Assembly: GCF_958298935.1 (NCBI RefSeq)
Contig: NC_084924.1
Span: 25,331,819 to 25,395,818 of the forward strand
Direction: 5' to 3'
DNA length: 64,000 bases
Source of the DNA: Phragmites australis
Taxonomy: Eukaryota > Streptophyta > Magnoliopsida > Poales > Poaceae
The first letter of the stretch is position 1, and every line of letters starts with the position of its first letter. This document shows positions 23,894 through 36,400 of this stretch, one piece after another. The notes beneath the pieces are model-generated. The model did not search any database and had not been told where the DNA came from. It was given only the letters and a program-made list of their open reading frames with translations. Both the position numbers and the translations under genes were made by a program.

Positions 23894-25213
23894 GGTGCTG
23901 CTCTCCAATACATAATTCTTAAATATAGGGCCTCCATCGGTTAGAAAAACAGAAATTTGCATAATTATTAATTTTACTTAATTTATGTGAAATTCCTATC
24001 TCTATAATATAAAATACAATTTGGTTCTCATATTATATACTTCTTTCCTGTACTCTTCTCTCATCTAATAAAATCCTCTACAATTCAACTAATTACCCAC
24101 TTTTGCTATCCACCCTCGTCCTCTAACCTCCTCATCTCGTTACCAGCTACGAATATAAGACCCATTTTACTAATAAAGAAATTAGAATGAAAATTAACAG
24201 ATAATTTTTATTTTTTCAGATCCATCTGAAATCAAACTACAATATCACTCCCTACGTATTTGTTTAGCGGTGCTCACATTGCGCATTTATATCTTTATAT
24301 CTTGAGTTTACCTTATTTAATATTTATGTTTTCGTTGCAACGCATGTACACTTAGCTATATTCTAAATACGACAGACTAGACATTTTTATGAGATTTTTA
24401 TTTTAACTCTTTTTATTCTAATATTTTAACATTAACCTGTCAGACTATATTTCTAAAAACTAACTCTTTTGATCACTTCAGTCATCATTATGACATGACA
24501 AATGAATATTGTCATGCCAGTTGTCTTGTGGCGTGACGGAAAATGTGACACGTAGTGTTTTTTCTTTGGCGTGACAACATTCATGTGGATTCTAAATCGT
24601 AGTGTTCCAAACGTTGCACGGAGCATGTTAATCTTAGTTAAGTATTCTCTAGTATTGAACTAAGGCATTACACATTCAATAAATCGAGCATGTGGACAAC
24701 TAGCATACACGTACACAACTATATAATAACAGGAAATAAGAAACAAAATTAGGTCGTGATTTGTTTTATTTACTAATAATTAAAGTGTACTGCATGTGAT
24801 GTGCACGCCCTTCCTTTGTTACCGAAGATTCCCTAAGCAAAGCAATAAAACTATCGTGATTTTTTAATTATCTCATGGCTCTGAAACAGCTAGCGGATTC
24901 TAGCTTATCTTTGTCTTGAGGCTAAGCTATTGATGTTCAAGTTGTGAGATCTCCCATGTGAGTGTGTATCACCGGTGGTTATGTTCTTGGAAGTCTAGAC
25001 ATTAAGTAAACAAACAAAACCTTGCGGTAGTTGTCATTTATTCTCCAGTTAAATAACGACAAATTATGCCGATCCTTGCATACAATTTTTGAGTGATCCA
25101 TCTATACTAGCTTAATGCCCGAGAAATACAACGGAATAAAACCTATGTTCTCACCCCACAATATTTACATCATGTGTACTTAGTTTGTGAATCATAACAT
25201 TCATATTACATAT
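23894..25213. other. Intergenic sequence, nothing recognised
   Basis: AT-rich with no coding signal. A GACATGACAAATGAATATTG region near 24490-24600 with GTGACA/GTGACG repeats hints at old transposon subterminal sequence, but no termini are visible. Confidence 0.5.
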
Positions 25214-26588
25214 CACTATTATAGAAGGGGTCATCAATATTCCCCTTTTACTATCGGCTTGGTAATAACATTGTCAGTTCGTAATAATCGATAGTGATAA
25301 TAACTACTGATTCGTAAGATCAAGGTGCACATAAAAAAGTCGAGCTAGCAAGAATCGACAGTGATATTCAAATTATCAATATCGGTTCTTTAAAAGACGT
25401 ATATAAAAGGACATGTCTTTAAGAACATGCAGTGATACTATTTATCTTAATCGGTTCATAGTACAAATCGACAGTGAGAATATTAATCACTGTCGTTTCA
25501 TAATTCAAATCGATGGAGTAATAATTGATAAAGATGGACTAGCAGTGTAAGTTATTATCACTGTTTGTTTGTATAAGGCAGTGATAATTCTTCTACAAAT
25601 AGAGCTCGCCTTGCTGAACCGCTCCCATCTCATTTCCTTCCAATCTCTTGAAGCTGCTCCCGAGGGGTAGTGGTAATCGAAGTGGAACGGTAGTCACTGT
25701 CTTCATTGTGGCCGTCTCTACCTCTTCTGCTCGGCTTCAAGGCATCCTTCGAGTCATAGCGACCTCATGTCTACCAAGCCTGCCATCATCGAGCCTACCG
25801 TCGATAGGCCCGTCGTGTGCTCCTAATCTCAAGAAGCCGCTCCCGAGGGGTAGTGACAGTCAAAGTGGAGTGATGGTCATCGTATCCACTATGGCTACCT
25901 CTACCCCTTAGGCCCGACCTCTCCTGAGCCAACACACGGCCGCGCACCCTCCACGTCTCCTCATCTCCTATCCCTGTCTCCATTGCGCGTGTGAATGTTA
26001 TGTGAAAATGATGTGGTAATATTTAGATCTAAATGAATGGAAAAAAATACAAATGTGTTGAAGGTGGATTGTGTTTTTCCACTCATTTAGGCTTATTATT
26101 GTCACTTTGAATATAGACTTAGATATTGCTAACCGTTCAAGCCAGATTATGGCAATAGAAACATCTAAATAAGTGGTAGAAAATATATTTTCTTCAAGAA
26201 GATTGTGTTTTTGTTATTCATTTAGATATATTGTTGTCACTCAGTTACCGCAAGATGTAATTACTCTACCTCAAATATTTCAGTATGGGATCTCCATATA
26301 AGTTTGCGATCAAACTTAGATGGATTCTCATGCTGAAAAGTTCGAGGTAGAGTATTTTTGAACATATGGATGGATTATCACTACTGATTCTAGCCTTAAA
26401 CCAACAATGATTGTTGTCTAGAACCAGTAGTGATTGTTGGATTATCACTGTCGATTCAAGGCTACAACAAGTAGTGATACATGCTATCACTCAGTTCATA
26501 AGACAGTAGTGATAATCTATTTGTCGGTTCAAAAACCGGCAGTGATGCCAATTTTGAACCAGCAGTAATGAACGTTTTTTTAGTAGTG
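25214..26588. mobile_element. Non-autonomous CACTA element (probable)
   Basis: The left end CACTATTATAGAAGGGG (25214) and right end TTTTTTTAGTAGTG (reverse complement CACTACTAAAAAAAC) are CACTA-type termini. Between them are many subterminal repeats related to CACTG..GGTTCATAA in both orientations, typical of En/Spm elements. The flanking triplets are TAT and TAA, so the 3-bp duplication is imperfect. The interior contains a roughly 180-bp internal duplication (GCTCCCGAGGGGTAGTG at about 25656 and 25836) but no convincing gene. Confidence 0.6.
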
Positions 26589-26885
26589 TAACCGGTAATG
26601 ATAAAGTATCACTGTTTGTTCATAAGCTGAACCGACAAATCTAATATTTAATCGGTAAGAACTGATAATGATATATCACTGCCGGTTCATAAAACTCATC
26701 GATAGATTAATGATTGAGCCATTATGAACCGGCAGTGATAGCTAGTTTAGGATATGAAACGGTAGTGATCCTGACGGTATCACTACCGGTTTGAAATATG
26801 AACCAGCAATGATAATCCTTCTATAAATATCTTGTCCCTCTCTCACTTCGCTCTCCATCTCACTCCCCTTCAAAATATCAATCCT
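26589..26885 (+). repeat. CACTA subterminal repeats of a second element
   Basis: Inverted copies of the motif ATCACTGCCGGTTCATAA and TGAACCGGCAGTGATA occur repeatedly. They are followed by a TATA-like CTTCTATAAATATC at about 26817. This mirrors the arrangement in the neighbouring element (repeats, TATA, transcribed region) and looks like the 5' end of another CACTA element whose outer terminus is missing. Confidence 0.5.
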
Positions 26886-26893
26886 GATAGGTA

Positions 26894-27232
26894 GTGGCGG
26901 TCGAAGTGGTACCCCTTGAGCCCGTCTTCCTCGTCTCTTGTCTTGACCCTGAAGCCATTACAATAGCGGTTGTGCAACTTCACCCAGATTACGCTATGGA
27001 CCATGTGGTCAGAGTAATGCAACAATATTCCAAAATGCAGTACCTGATGGGCGCCCGCAACACCAGTGGCCATTGGATCTTATTGGTTACGCATCAAATT
27101 ATTCAGAAATTTGACGCTCTTTTTTTCAACGATGATGCACTTCCGGAGATTCGACGACGGATCGTAGAGTTCTTGGTGACTGAAGTTATAATCCCACACG
27201 ACGAGTTCCACTATAGAATCCCTAGGTTATGA
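26894..27232 (+). pseudogene. Ulp1-like (C48) protease fragment of a CACTA element
   Basis: The 112-codon frame contains SGHWILLVTH, the histidine-containing strand of Ulp1-type cysteine proteases. The tail EIRRRIVEFLVTEVIIPHDEF resembles the end of Ulp1-like proteins carried by grass CACTA elements. The segment that should lie between them, including the catalytic Asp and Cys, is missing, so it is internally deleted and inactive. It directly follows CACTA subterminal repeats and a TATA-like box. Confidence 0.45.
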
Positions 27233-27449
27233 GGTCTTATATATGTAATATTAGTTGATCGAAACTTTGTAACCTATATGATTCTGTAATGAATTGATTG
27301 GAAATTTGTAACCTTTGCGATTATATGATAAAGTGAGTTCTTATATATGTGTTTGTCAATATAGAGTTGGATATATTGCTGTTATTTGTAGGGAGAAGAT
27401 GGCTGCTAAATCCTGGCTACGCTCCAGGATGCAGCCTGAAAATAGGATA

Positions 27450-27736
27450 TCATACACATAAGTAACGGGTAACCTAGTTACACATCATTTATATTAAATA
27501 TAAATGATGGGTAACACTTATGTATTCCTCTCAGCACATGGGTGCTAGACATAAATGATAAGTGAATAGGTTACCCGTTACTTATGTCTGTCACCTTAGC
27601 ATATGGGAGACGCTCATAGGTGATAGGTAACACATCATTGGTGACTAGTTATCATTGACGCGTTTGAAGTGACGAGTACCGGATCCGTCACCTATGAAGA
27701 TTATACCCGTCACTCATGAGCTTTTTTCACATGGTG
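27450..27736. repeat. CACTA-like subterminal repeats with a probable right terminus
   Basis: Repeated GTAACGGGTAACC / GGTTACCCGTTAC and CGTCACCTATGA motifs in both orientations end in GCTTTTTTCACATGGTG. Its reverse complement, CACCATGTGAAAAAAGC, is close to the terminus CACTACGTGAAAAAAAAG of the element at 51635. No matching left end or target duplication was found. Confidence 0.4.
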
Positions 27737-28739
27737 GTAGAGAGTAAAGGTTATCCAAGCCGACCCTGACATGACTGAAACTTACCATGCGAATTCATCT
27801 TTACTTGTATGCAGTCAGTAGAACTCAGAATATTAACAGAAAAGAAAGCCTGAAACATAACCTCCTTTTCATCTAGCATGACCGTACCCGATTTTCTTGT
27901 TTTACGTTAGGTGGAAAGTGGGAGAACAAAACTCGCTCCTAGACAATAGATTATTTGGAGGGAAAATAAGAGCTTGGATTTGGTAACTGACCATACTCTC
28001 CTGAACTTTTGTATTCCAGCTCTCTGAGTAAGAGATGGAATGGGCATACTTCACTAAAGACGAGGAAGCATAATGTCTGTTGTTTTGCTCTATATTTGAG
28101 AGCACTGGCTTCTTTATCTAACATGTTAACCTTCCTGCATCTTGTACCTTTGCGATCATTAGTTCTACTTTTCATCTTAAAGATTCTAGCTCTTGTTCCT
28201 CTAAACAAAATTGAGCATCCAAACATCGTTTCATCAAATAAAACCCATATGTGTAGCCTAAAAATCAATAGCTTAAGAAAGTGCAAAGGAAAGCTGAAGA
28301 ATAAGTAAATATGAAACAGCCTCTATCTTCAAGTGTATACCCTGTAAAATATTATTTCTGCATCAGGGCAGCAGAGCTGCAAAAAAAAAAACATCGAACC
28401 CGAAGATAATTACTGCCTTTGTTTCAACAAAGAAAGAATAATTACTGCCGCATGCAATTGAGAGTAGCACCGGAGCATCACTTGTGTCAGGCAAAAGTTA
28501 ATTTGATAGTATTGACTTTGGTTTTCAATTCACGTAAAAAGTGGATGAGCCTGAGCTTCTAATTCAAGGGCGGCACCACGTCGTATTTTTCTAAACTGAA
28601 TACAAAAGTTAATTACTTGTTTTGCCAGTTGGCCCAACTCTCCATTAGAGAAAAAATGCATGACGAATGTGAAAAAGATGTCACCAACATGAAGAGTCAA
28701 ACTCAATGCAACCTCCTGCGTGATCAACTTAAATAGCTT
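27737..28739. other. Unassigned sequence
   Basis: Short open frames on both strands overlap and none has family features. An A-run lies at 28380-28390. No element termini are recognised. Confidence 0.4.
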
Positions 28740-30600
28740 ACCTTGGAATGATTGTGGTGCAGATGTGCAAGGTTTCCTTGGTGGCCTACAGCTTATTTCT
28801 TCTCCTCTGCCCAACATTCTTTTATCACCTATGCTGTTCATTCTTGCAATTGATTCTTTATAGAGGATGATCTCCTTAGCTGCGCAACAAGGTATTCTTA
28901 AACCCATCTTCCCACGATCGGCAAAATTCATATGCTCCCTGTATGTGGATGACGCAGCATTTTTTGCCACCCAGACAAAGAGGAGCTTCTTGCTCTACAA
29001 GCAATGCTTAAGGTCTTTAGTGACTGATCAGGCCTAGTCACAAACCTTACCAAAACCGAAATCTACAAAATTCGATGCGATGATATTCCTTTGGCACAAA
29101 TTCTAGATGGCTTCCCCAGAAAAATTGGCTCTTTTCCATGCAAATACTTGGGCCTTCCCCTCCACACCAAACGGGTAAGAAGAGTTGCCGTCAAACCACT
29201 CACTGACAAAATTGGCAACAGGCTCCTAAGGTGGCAAGGAAAGTTCCTTTCTATGGTCGGCAGAGAAACACTCGTCAAGTCAGTGATGTCCTCTCATCTA
29301 ACATATCATTTAACTATCCTCCCATTGCAAAAATAGCTCCTTAAAAGGATAGACAGGGTTCGGAGAAGTTTCCTTTGGAGAGGGGAAGATCTAGATAAAG
29401 TATCGGGAGGATATTGCCTTGTCAATTGGACAACCGTAGAAAAGCCAAAAGATTTGGGTGGTCTTGGTATTCTAGATCTGTAGTTCTTTGCGAGAGCCCT
29501 TAGACTTCGTTGGTTGTAGTTCCAATGGAAAGATGACAAGCTGTGAAATGGTTTCCCAGTGCCCTGTGATCAAGTGGACATTGACCTTTTCAATGTCTCA
29601 ACAACGGTCACAATTGGTAATGGTGAGAAATCTTCTTTCTGGCATTCGAGCTAGCTAAATGGTCAAGATCCCAAGAATATTGCGCCTCTCATTTATATAG
29701 TTTCATCGAGGAAAAATTTCACGGTCAAACAGGGGCTTCCGGAGCACATATGACTTAGATACATTAGCCGAATTGAATCTGAACAGGAACTTCTGCAGAT
29801 TTCGTATCTTTGGAATTTGTTGGCCGGCCAACATCTCCTACCAGGAATGCATGATCAGATAACTTGGCGTTGGACTGATAATGGCGTATACTCAGCAAAA
29901 AGTGCATACAAGATACAATTTGCTGGACAAATAACAAAGCTCAATATGCGATACGTCTGGAAGGCAAAGGTGGAACCGAAATGCAAGATTTTCTCCTGGG
30001 TGCTCTTACAAAATAAGATCCTGACTACAGACAACCTTGCTAAAAGAGGTTGGACTAGACACCAAACTTGCCACCTATGTGATCAAGAGGATGAAACATA
30101 CATACACTTATGCAAAGACTGTGTGTATACACAACAAGTTTGAGCTCAGTTGTCTCAATGGTTGCACCTTCCTACTTTGCCACAACTATCTTCTTTCCAA
30201 ACCACAAAGGCCTGGTGGACCGCGGCGTCATGCAGAATCAATAAAGAACATCAAAGATCGTTTGATGGGCTGGTAATCGCTTTTTAGTGGAATATATGGA
30301 AAGAAAGGAACCCTATAATTTTCCAAAATGCGGAATGCGATGTTGTGTAGGTTGCTGAAAAGATCAAGCGTCGGCTTGAGCTTTTCCAAAGAGCACTCCT
30401 CGGTTGACCTTTCTCTTTTCTCTTTTGGTGTAACAGAGGGCTATGTCCCCTTGATGTTGGTACTGTAGAGTCATAGTTGTAGCGGGGGCTTCCTGGTGCT
30501 GTCTGCTTCGAACTTTTTTCCTTCTTTTTGTGTTTAGACCCTACGTTTTTTCCTTCTCTAATAAAATCAGTAAATCTCGTGTTGTCCTTTCAAAAAATAG
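28740..30600 (+). pseudogene. L1-type LINE ORF2 remnant (RT and zf-RVT), 5'-truncated
   Basis: The RT C-terminal half is visible with LSPMLFILAID (about 28820-28855) and the catalytic-box equivalent SLYVDDAAFFA (about 28935-28965). The downstream RT region follows (KYLGLPLHTKRV, RWQGKFLSMVGRETLVKSV, GGLGILDL). A zinc-binding zf-RVT segment is at about 29960-30110 (WKAKVEPKCKIFSWVLLQNK, CHLCDQEDETYIHLCKDC). Only a handful of stops and frameshifts are present, so decay is moderate. The N-terminal endonuclease is missing, the normal outcome of 5'-truncated insertion. An AATAAAA-like motif near 30560 and an A-rich end at about 30592 mark the 3' end. Confidence 0.85.
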
Positions 30601-31088
30601 ATACAGCCATATTAATCTGCAACTTGTCACCTGAGTATGCTCCCAGGAGACGTAGTTGATTTCAAGAACAGTTAGAATAATTATGCACCAGAGTAAGCAC
30701 AATGCTTAAACAAAATGATAGCTCGTGAAATATTTTGAAAAATATAAATTCCAACGACATCACTCAATGTTAGTTTGAGGCATGATTTCAGCAAAACCAT
30801 CAGGATGTACCTGTAATACTTTAAAATTTAATATATAAATAAACCGTGAATATTATGAAAACAAAAATGTTAACTGCACGCGGAGCACATGAGGTGGGCG
30901 AAAATTTGACTTCTTGATCCATAGATCAAATGGATGATAAGAGACAACGGATGCGTAAAGATCACCGAAAGAGTTCCGTTTGATTGTGTAAACTTCCCGT
31001 TTAGACATTTAGTGTAGTCTGTAATGAGTCCAATAAATTTAAACTATTGTATTATAATAAAAAAGATAGGAGAATATCGAGTCATACG
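30601..31088. other. Intergenic sequence, nothing recognised
   Basis: AT-rich, without coding signals or recognisable termini. Confidence 0.5.
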
Positions 31089-31394
31089 TACTACCACAGA
31101 AATAGTAAAAGTAGACAGTGTCACAGATAATTTTTTAGGACTCGTCATTGACAAAGTACTTAGAGATGGATGCTAAAATAAATATGTCTGTAACATGAAC
31201 GGTCATCTCGGTGTGCCAAAAGTCACATACGGTATTTGATAAAAACCGTTTGTGATGTGTCATAAGATACAGATGAATAATAACTAAAACCGTTTGTGAT
31301 GTGCCAAAAGGCACAGACAGACATTAAGAAAAATCATGTGTGATGTGTCATAAGACACAGATGAATAATAATAAAAATTATATGTGATGTGTCA
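31089..31394 (+). repeat. CACTA-like subterminal repeats, left part (split by gypsy insertion)
   Basis: It begins (T)ACTACCACAGAAATAG, which differs from a CACTA terminus by its first base. Copies of GTGATGTGTCATAAGACACA follow. The same repeats resume at 39060 on the other side of the gypsy element, so the two blocks were once contiguous. Confidence 0.55.
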
Positions 31395-31399
31395 TAAGA

Positions 31400-32317
31400 T
31401 GATGAGGACATCACTCCCTCGGATACATACAATGATCCTCCATTGAACTTTCAAGGTCCAATCACAAGAGCTCGCGCACGACAATTAAATTTAGAGGTGA
31501 GCTCGTTCCTAAGCAACTCTTTATATAATTTTGAGAATATATTACTACCTAATGATTATGTGTTGTTTAGGAATCATGGAGAGGATAAGGAAACACATAG
31601 AGGAAGGCTTGGAGGCGTGGAGGAGCAGCTAGGACGTCCAACAACAGCAGGAGGTCCAGTCCAACTCGAGTCCGAATCAGCCTCGGCCTCCAGGACCAGC
31701 GAGCAATAAAACGGACGCCCAGGACGCATCCGGACTCCGTTTTCGACGATTCACATATGGTTGGAAAGATAATTTCATAAGGAAACCAATGGCGTTGGTT
31801 TGAGGTCCAAATTCCTTCTGAGTCAACGGGAAACGTCGAAACAAGTCAGCGTCCAGAATCTGTCCCGGTGCTACGTCACCGTTTTTGGTCCGTTGGGCCA
31901 TATATCGTGTTGGAGTCCATTAGGGACGCGTCTAGGGGTCCTTGGCCGACCCTAATCCTTTATATACAATAGCCGCCGCCCTAATTAGGGTTGGGTTTTG
32001 CTTAGATTATTCTGTCAAGAACAGTTTCGCCGTTTCGTCGGTTTGTGAGACCCCAACTCGTGAGATTAATCATTCATCTGCAATTTGGTTGCATTCTTCC
32101 TTGTTCTTGCTTGTGTTCTTCGATTCGCAGGCAAGGATTTTAGCCTTCTTGGCGAGGTCAACCGTGCAACGCCGGTTGATAACCAGAGGAGACGTGGTGC
32201 TGCGATTGCGGGGTTTCGGATCGTGTTGTTCGGAAGCCGGATCGACTTGTGTCTCGTTTCCACCAAATCGAGAGTTACCAGAACCTTTCGGAAGATCGGG
32301 AACCCTTGTTCATATTA
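31400..32317 (+). repeat. 5' LTR of the gypsy element
   Basis: Starts TGATGAGGACATCACTCC and ends CCCTTGTTCATATTA. It is the same length as the 3' copy. It contains a non-functional duplicate of the last about 100 codons of the polyprotein (31443-31709). Confidence 0.95.
31961..31967 (+). promoter_or_regulatory. TATA box of the gypsy LTR
   Basis: TATATAC within CCTTTATATACAATAGCC, about 560 bp into the LTR. The same box is at about 38698 in the 3' copy. It is the likely promoter of the genomic transcript. Confidence 0.6.
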
Positions 32318-32319
32318 AG

Positions 32320-32335
32320 TGGTATTCAGAGCTTC
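32320..32335 (+). other. Primer binding site of the gypsy element
   Basis: TGGTATTCAGAGCTTC starts two bases after the LTR. It matches the initiator-Met tRNA type (TGGTATCAGAGC) with one extra T. Confidence 0.7.
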
Positions 32336-33466
32336 AGGTATACCGTCAGGTTCATATCTACCCTTAGTTTCGAGTGTTTTCGCCTTCGTTCCATAGTCCA
32401 CTGCCATATCGTTTTTTTTTTCCTGTCCTACAACCCTTCCGCGCCTTTAGCTTTTGCATATTTCAGTTTCAGAGTTCGTCGTGTTGAGTTTGTGTCCTGG
32501 TCAAGGTCTTGTTGCTGGTTAGGTCGTGTTAGAGTTCAGTTCGTGTGTTTTCCCCCACCGTTTCCATCAAACCCTAGCCTCCGTCGCATATTTTCCCCAC
32601 TTTCTTCCCGTTTTGTCCTCTAATTCGGAGTCGTTTCTCAAATCGGGCATAACTTTCGCATACGAACTCTGTTTTCAGAAAAGTCATAGAGTTTTTCGCA
32701 TCGAAACAGCGTTTCGGATCCGTTCGTCCCCCGCTTCGCCGGGTTCAGCGAAATCAGAATTCCCAAATTCGCCTCCGAAGTTTGAGTTTTCAATTTCCAA
32801 ATATTTTTCTCATTTTACGGCTGAACTTCAGAAAATTCTACAGGCCACGTCTTTCACTTGTTTAAGCTCAAATTTTCTGTGGTTCCCTCTTGTGCGCTCC
32901 TAAGTGAAAAAAAAAATATCAAAAAAATAAAAAGAAAAAGTCGAATTTTCCCAAAAAAACAACGACAGCCCAAAAAAATAGAAAAAAGAGAGGGGCAAAA
33001 GAGGAACAATATCTAGAGGAGCACATAGAGAAGGGCAAAGTGAGCTGTGTTAGTGTGTGCTGTTTAGTTCTTTGTTTCTGTTGCTCTTGCTATCCATCAT
33101 ACTTGTTTCTCCACCTTGTTTAACACACATACTTGGTACTTTTAACACTTTAGGCCAGCAACGAGAACAAGTACTTGGGACTATAATTCAGCATTACTAT
33201 CTGTTTCTGATTTGTGTTCCACATATACATATTTGTTCTCTTTGTGTGCCTTCCAAGCCCCACAGATTCTTCTGAACAGCACTGGTTTGCATCCCTGCAA
33301 TCGCTCGCACGCCTTCCAGGTATCCTTTGCTTTGCTGGTAAGAACCCTGGTAAGAGCTTGGTAAGGTGTCTACCTTTGCTGATCTTGATTGAGAGGCACC
33401 ACTCCATCTTGGTAGTATGATTATTAGGGATTACCTTCACTGTTTGTTGTTGTGTTTGTTTCCACA
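32336..33466 (+). other. Untranslated leader of the gypsy element
   Basis: About 1.1 kb between the primer binding site and the polyprotein ATG. It is T-rich, with an A-rich stretch near 32906-32995. Short open frames are scattered and none looks coding. Confidence 0.6.
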
Positions 33467-36400
33467 ATGTCAGTTGAAGGAGATAAAACGCCAAAGGACT
33501 TCAAGGAGTGTGTCAGCCAAGAGCAGCTACAAGCTGTTGTAGACAATGCTCAGAAGGAGATGAGGGAGACAGTCATCAAGGCTGTAACTGAAGCGATAAT
33601 TGAGATGAAACTCGCAAACGCGGTTGAGCGGGTGGACAAACGGTTATCCGAGCTCACCGACAGGGTAAATGCTTTGGAAAACCGTCCTGTGCACAACGAA
33701 GATGTGAATGGAAGCAACACCGGTGATGAGTTGTATGATGACGATGTTAATGTTGATCCAGCGGCGACATTGCAAAACAGATTACGGCGTCGTCTTCGCA
33801 CTAACACCACAGGTATGGGTGGCGTTCCACATCACCACCACCATCGAGGTATGTATAATCGAGCTCCTGAAGATCCTTATGCTAAGGTTAAATTTACTAT
33901 ACCTTCTTTTTCGGGACATTATGATGCTGAGGGATATCTTGATTGGGAGATGACAGTAGAGCAAAAATTTAGTGCCCATCAAGTACCTGAACAACATAGA
34001 GTTAGACAAGCCACTAGTGAGTTTAAAGATTTTGCTATTATTTGGTGGACTGGTTTAGCTGCAGATGGTGCCACACCTCGTACATGGGAAGAGCTTAAGG
34101 TTGCTATGCGTGATAGATTTGTTCCCCCATCTTATCATAGAGACTTGCGTAAGAAATTGATGCGCTTAGAACAGGGAGATAAATCTGTGCAGGATTATTA
34201 TGGTGAGCTTCAAAAGGGCTTGATGCGTTGTGGCATAGTAGAGGGAAACGAAGATTCTATTTGTCGATTTTATTCGGGTTTGAGACGTGAAATCCAGGAT
34301 ATTATTGATTATAAAGAATTTAACAATGTCAACCAGTTGTTTCAGTTTGCTATGCTTGCAGAGAAGGAGTTGCAGGGGCGTGAGCAGCAGGGCAAGTACA
34401 AGGCCAGCACCACATACACGCCGCGCACAGGACCATCCTTTGGGCTGTCCAAACCATCCACTTACAGGGCTCCCTCACCAGCGAGCAAGCAACAAGCAGC
34501 TACGGCACCAAATCCTGTCACTACACGACCTTCGGGCTCAGGTAAAAATTCTGTTTTGCAGGGACCTTCCAAGAGTGCTTCCTCTGTTGCATCAACGGGA
34601 CGCACCTCTGGCATTCAATGCCGTCGCTGCCATGGATTCGGTCATGTGCAGAAGGATTGCCCAAGTCAGCGGGCATACATTGCAACGGAAGATGGGTACA
34701 TCAGCGCCTCTGACATTGAAGAAGAAGAAGAACCAGTTGTTGAGGAGAGCAACGAAATCTTGGGCAGTGATGACACAGCGACCTATAGGAGCATCATTGT
34801 GCAGCGGGCGCTCAGCACAAAGGTACAACAACCAGAGAAGCTGCAACGCCATAACTTGTTCCAGATTTTCTTCGTCATCCAAAATCGGCGAGCACGTGTC
34901 ATCATCGATGGAGGTAGTTGTAATAATTTGGTGAGTTCAGATTTGGTCAAGAAGCTTGGCTTGACCACACGCCAACACCCCCATCCATATAATCTTCAGT
35001 GGTTTAATGATGCTGGAAAAGCTAAGGTAACACAAACTTGCAGAGTTTCTTTTTCCATTGGTTCCTATGCTGATTATGTTGACTGTGATGTGGTACCTAT
35101 GGAAGCTTGCTCACTTTTATTGGGTCGACCTTGGGAATTTGATAATGATGCTATACACCATGGTAGAAGTAATACATATACTTTTATGCATAAAGGAAAG
35201 AAAATTACTTTGGTTCCTATGACCCCTGCTGAAATTGTACAAGCTGATAAAGAACGAGCTGCTAATTTGCGTGATACTAAATCTGAAAATCAGCAAGTTG
35301 CTAATTCTGTTTACCCACCTAAAAAGGATAAGTCTCCACCTAGTTCTAAGGTAGAGGGCATAAAATTGAAGGGTGGTGTTATGCTTGCACTAAAAAGTGA
35401 CCTTGCTGAAATTTCTAATAATGATATTTGCTACACCTTGGTTTGCAAACGAGTTTTGTATTCGCTTGATGATGTTATTAGTTCGATACCTCCTGCTGCC
35501 ACTAACCTTTTGCAGGAGTATGAGGATGTTTTCCCAGCTGAGATACCCCCGGGACTGCCACCTATGAGAGGGATAGAGCATCAAATCGATTTGATCCCGG
35601 GAGCAACATTGCCAAATCGTGCTGCGTATCGAACCAATCCCGAGGAGACTAAGGAAATTCAGCAGCAAGTCCAAGAGCTTTTGGACCGCGGGTATGTACG
35701 TGAGAGCCTTAGTCCTTGTACTGTTCCTGTGATTTTGGTTCCTAAGAAAGATGGTACTTGGCGTATGTGTGTTGATTGTAGAGCCATTAATAACATTACT
35801 ATTCGATATCGCCATCCTATTCCTAGACTTGATGATATGCTTGATGAGTTGTGTGGCTCTGTAATTTTTACAAAGATCGACTTGCGTAGTGGTTACCACC
35901 AAATTAGAATGAAACTTGGAGATGAATGGAAAACAGCTTTCAAAACTAAATTCGGATTATATGAGTGGTTAGTAATGCCTTTTGGTTTAACTAATGCACC
36001 TAGCACTTTCATGCGTTTGATGAATGAGGTTTTAAGAGCTTTTATTGGACGATTTGTGGTGGTTTACTTTGATGACATATTGATTTATAGCAAGTCTTTG
36101 GATGAACATATGGATCACTTACGTGCTGTTTTTAATGCTTTACGTGATGCACGTTTATTTGGTAACCTTGAGAAGTGCATCTTTTGCACGGATCGAGTCT
36201 CTTTTCTTGGCTATGTTATTACTCCACAGGGAATTGAGGTGGATGAGATGAAAATTGAAGCCATAAAGAGTTGGCCGGTGCCCCAAAACATCAAACAGGT
36301 GAGAAGTTTTCTTGGACTTGCAGGTTTTTATCGTCGTTTCGTGAAGGATTTCAGCGCCATTGCTGCCCCCTTACACGAGTTGACAAAGAAAGGTGTGGTG

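Noticed and set aside
31443..31709. 88-codon ORF in the 5' LTR
   Set aside because: It is the duplicated copy of the polyprotein C-terminus carried by the LTR, not a separate gene.
33452..33466. Five-codon upstream extension of the gypsy polyprotein
   Set aside because: It would start at TTG. The first ATG of the frame is at 33467.
34287..34934. 215-codon frame in the gypsy interior
   Set aside because: It is an alternative-frame shadow of the Gag-Pol frame.
35390..35902. 170-codon minus-strand frame in the gypsy interior
   Set aside because: It is an antisense shadow of the RT region.
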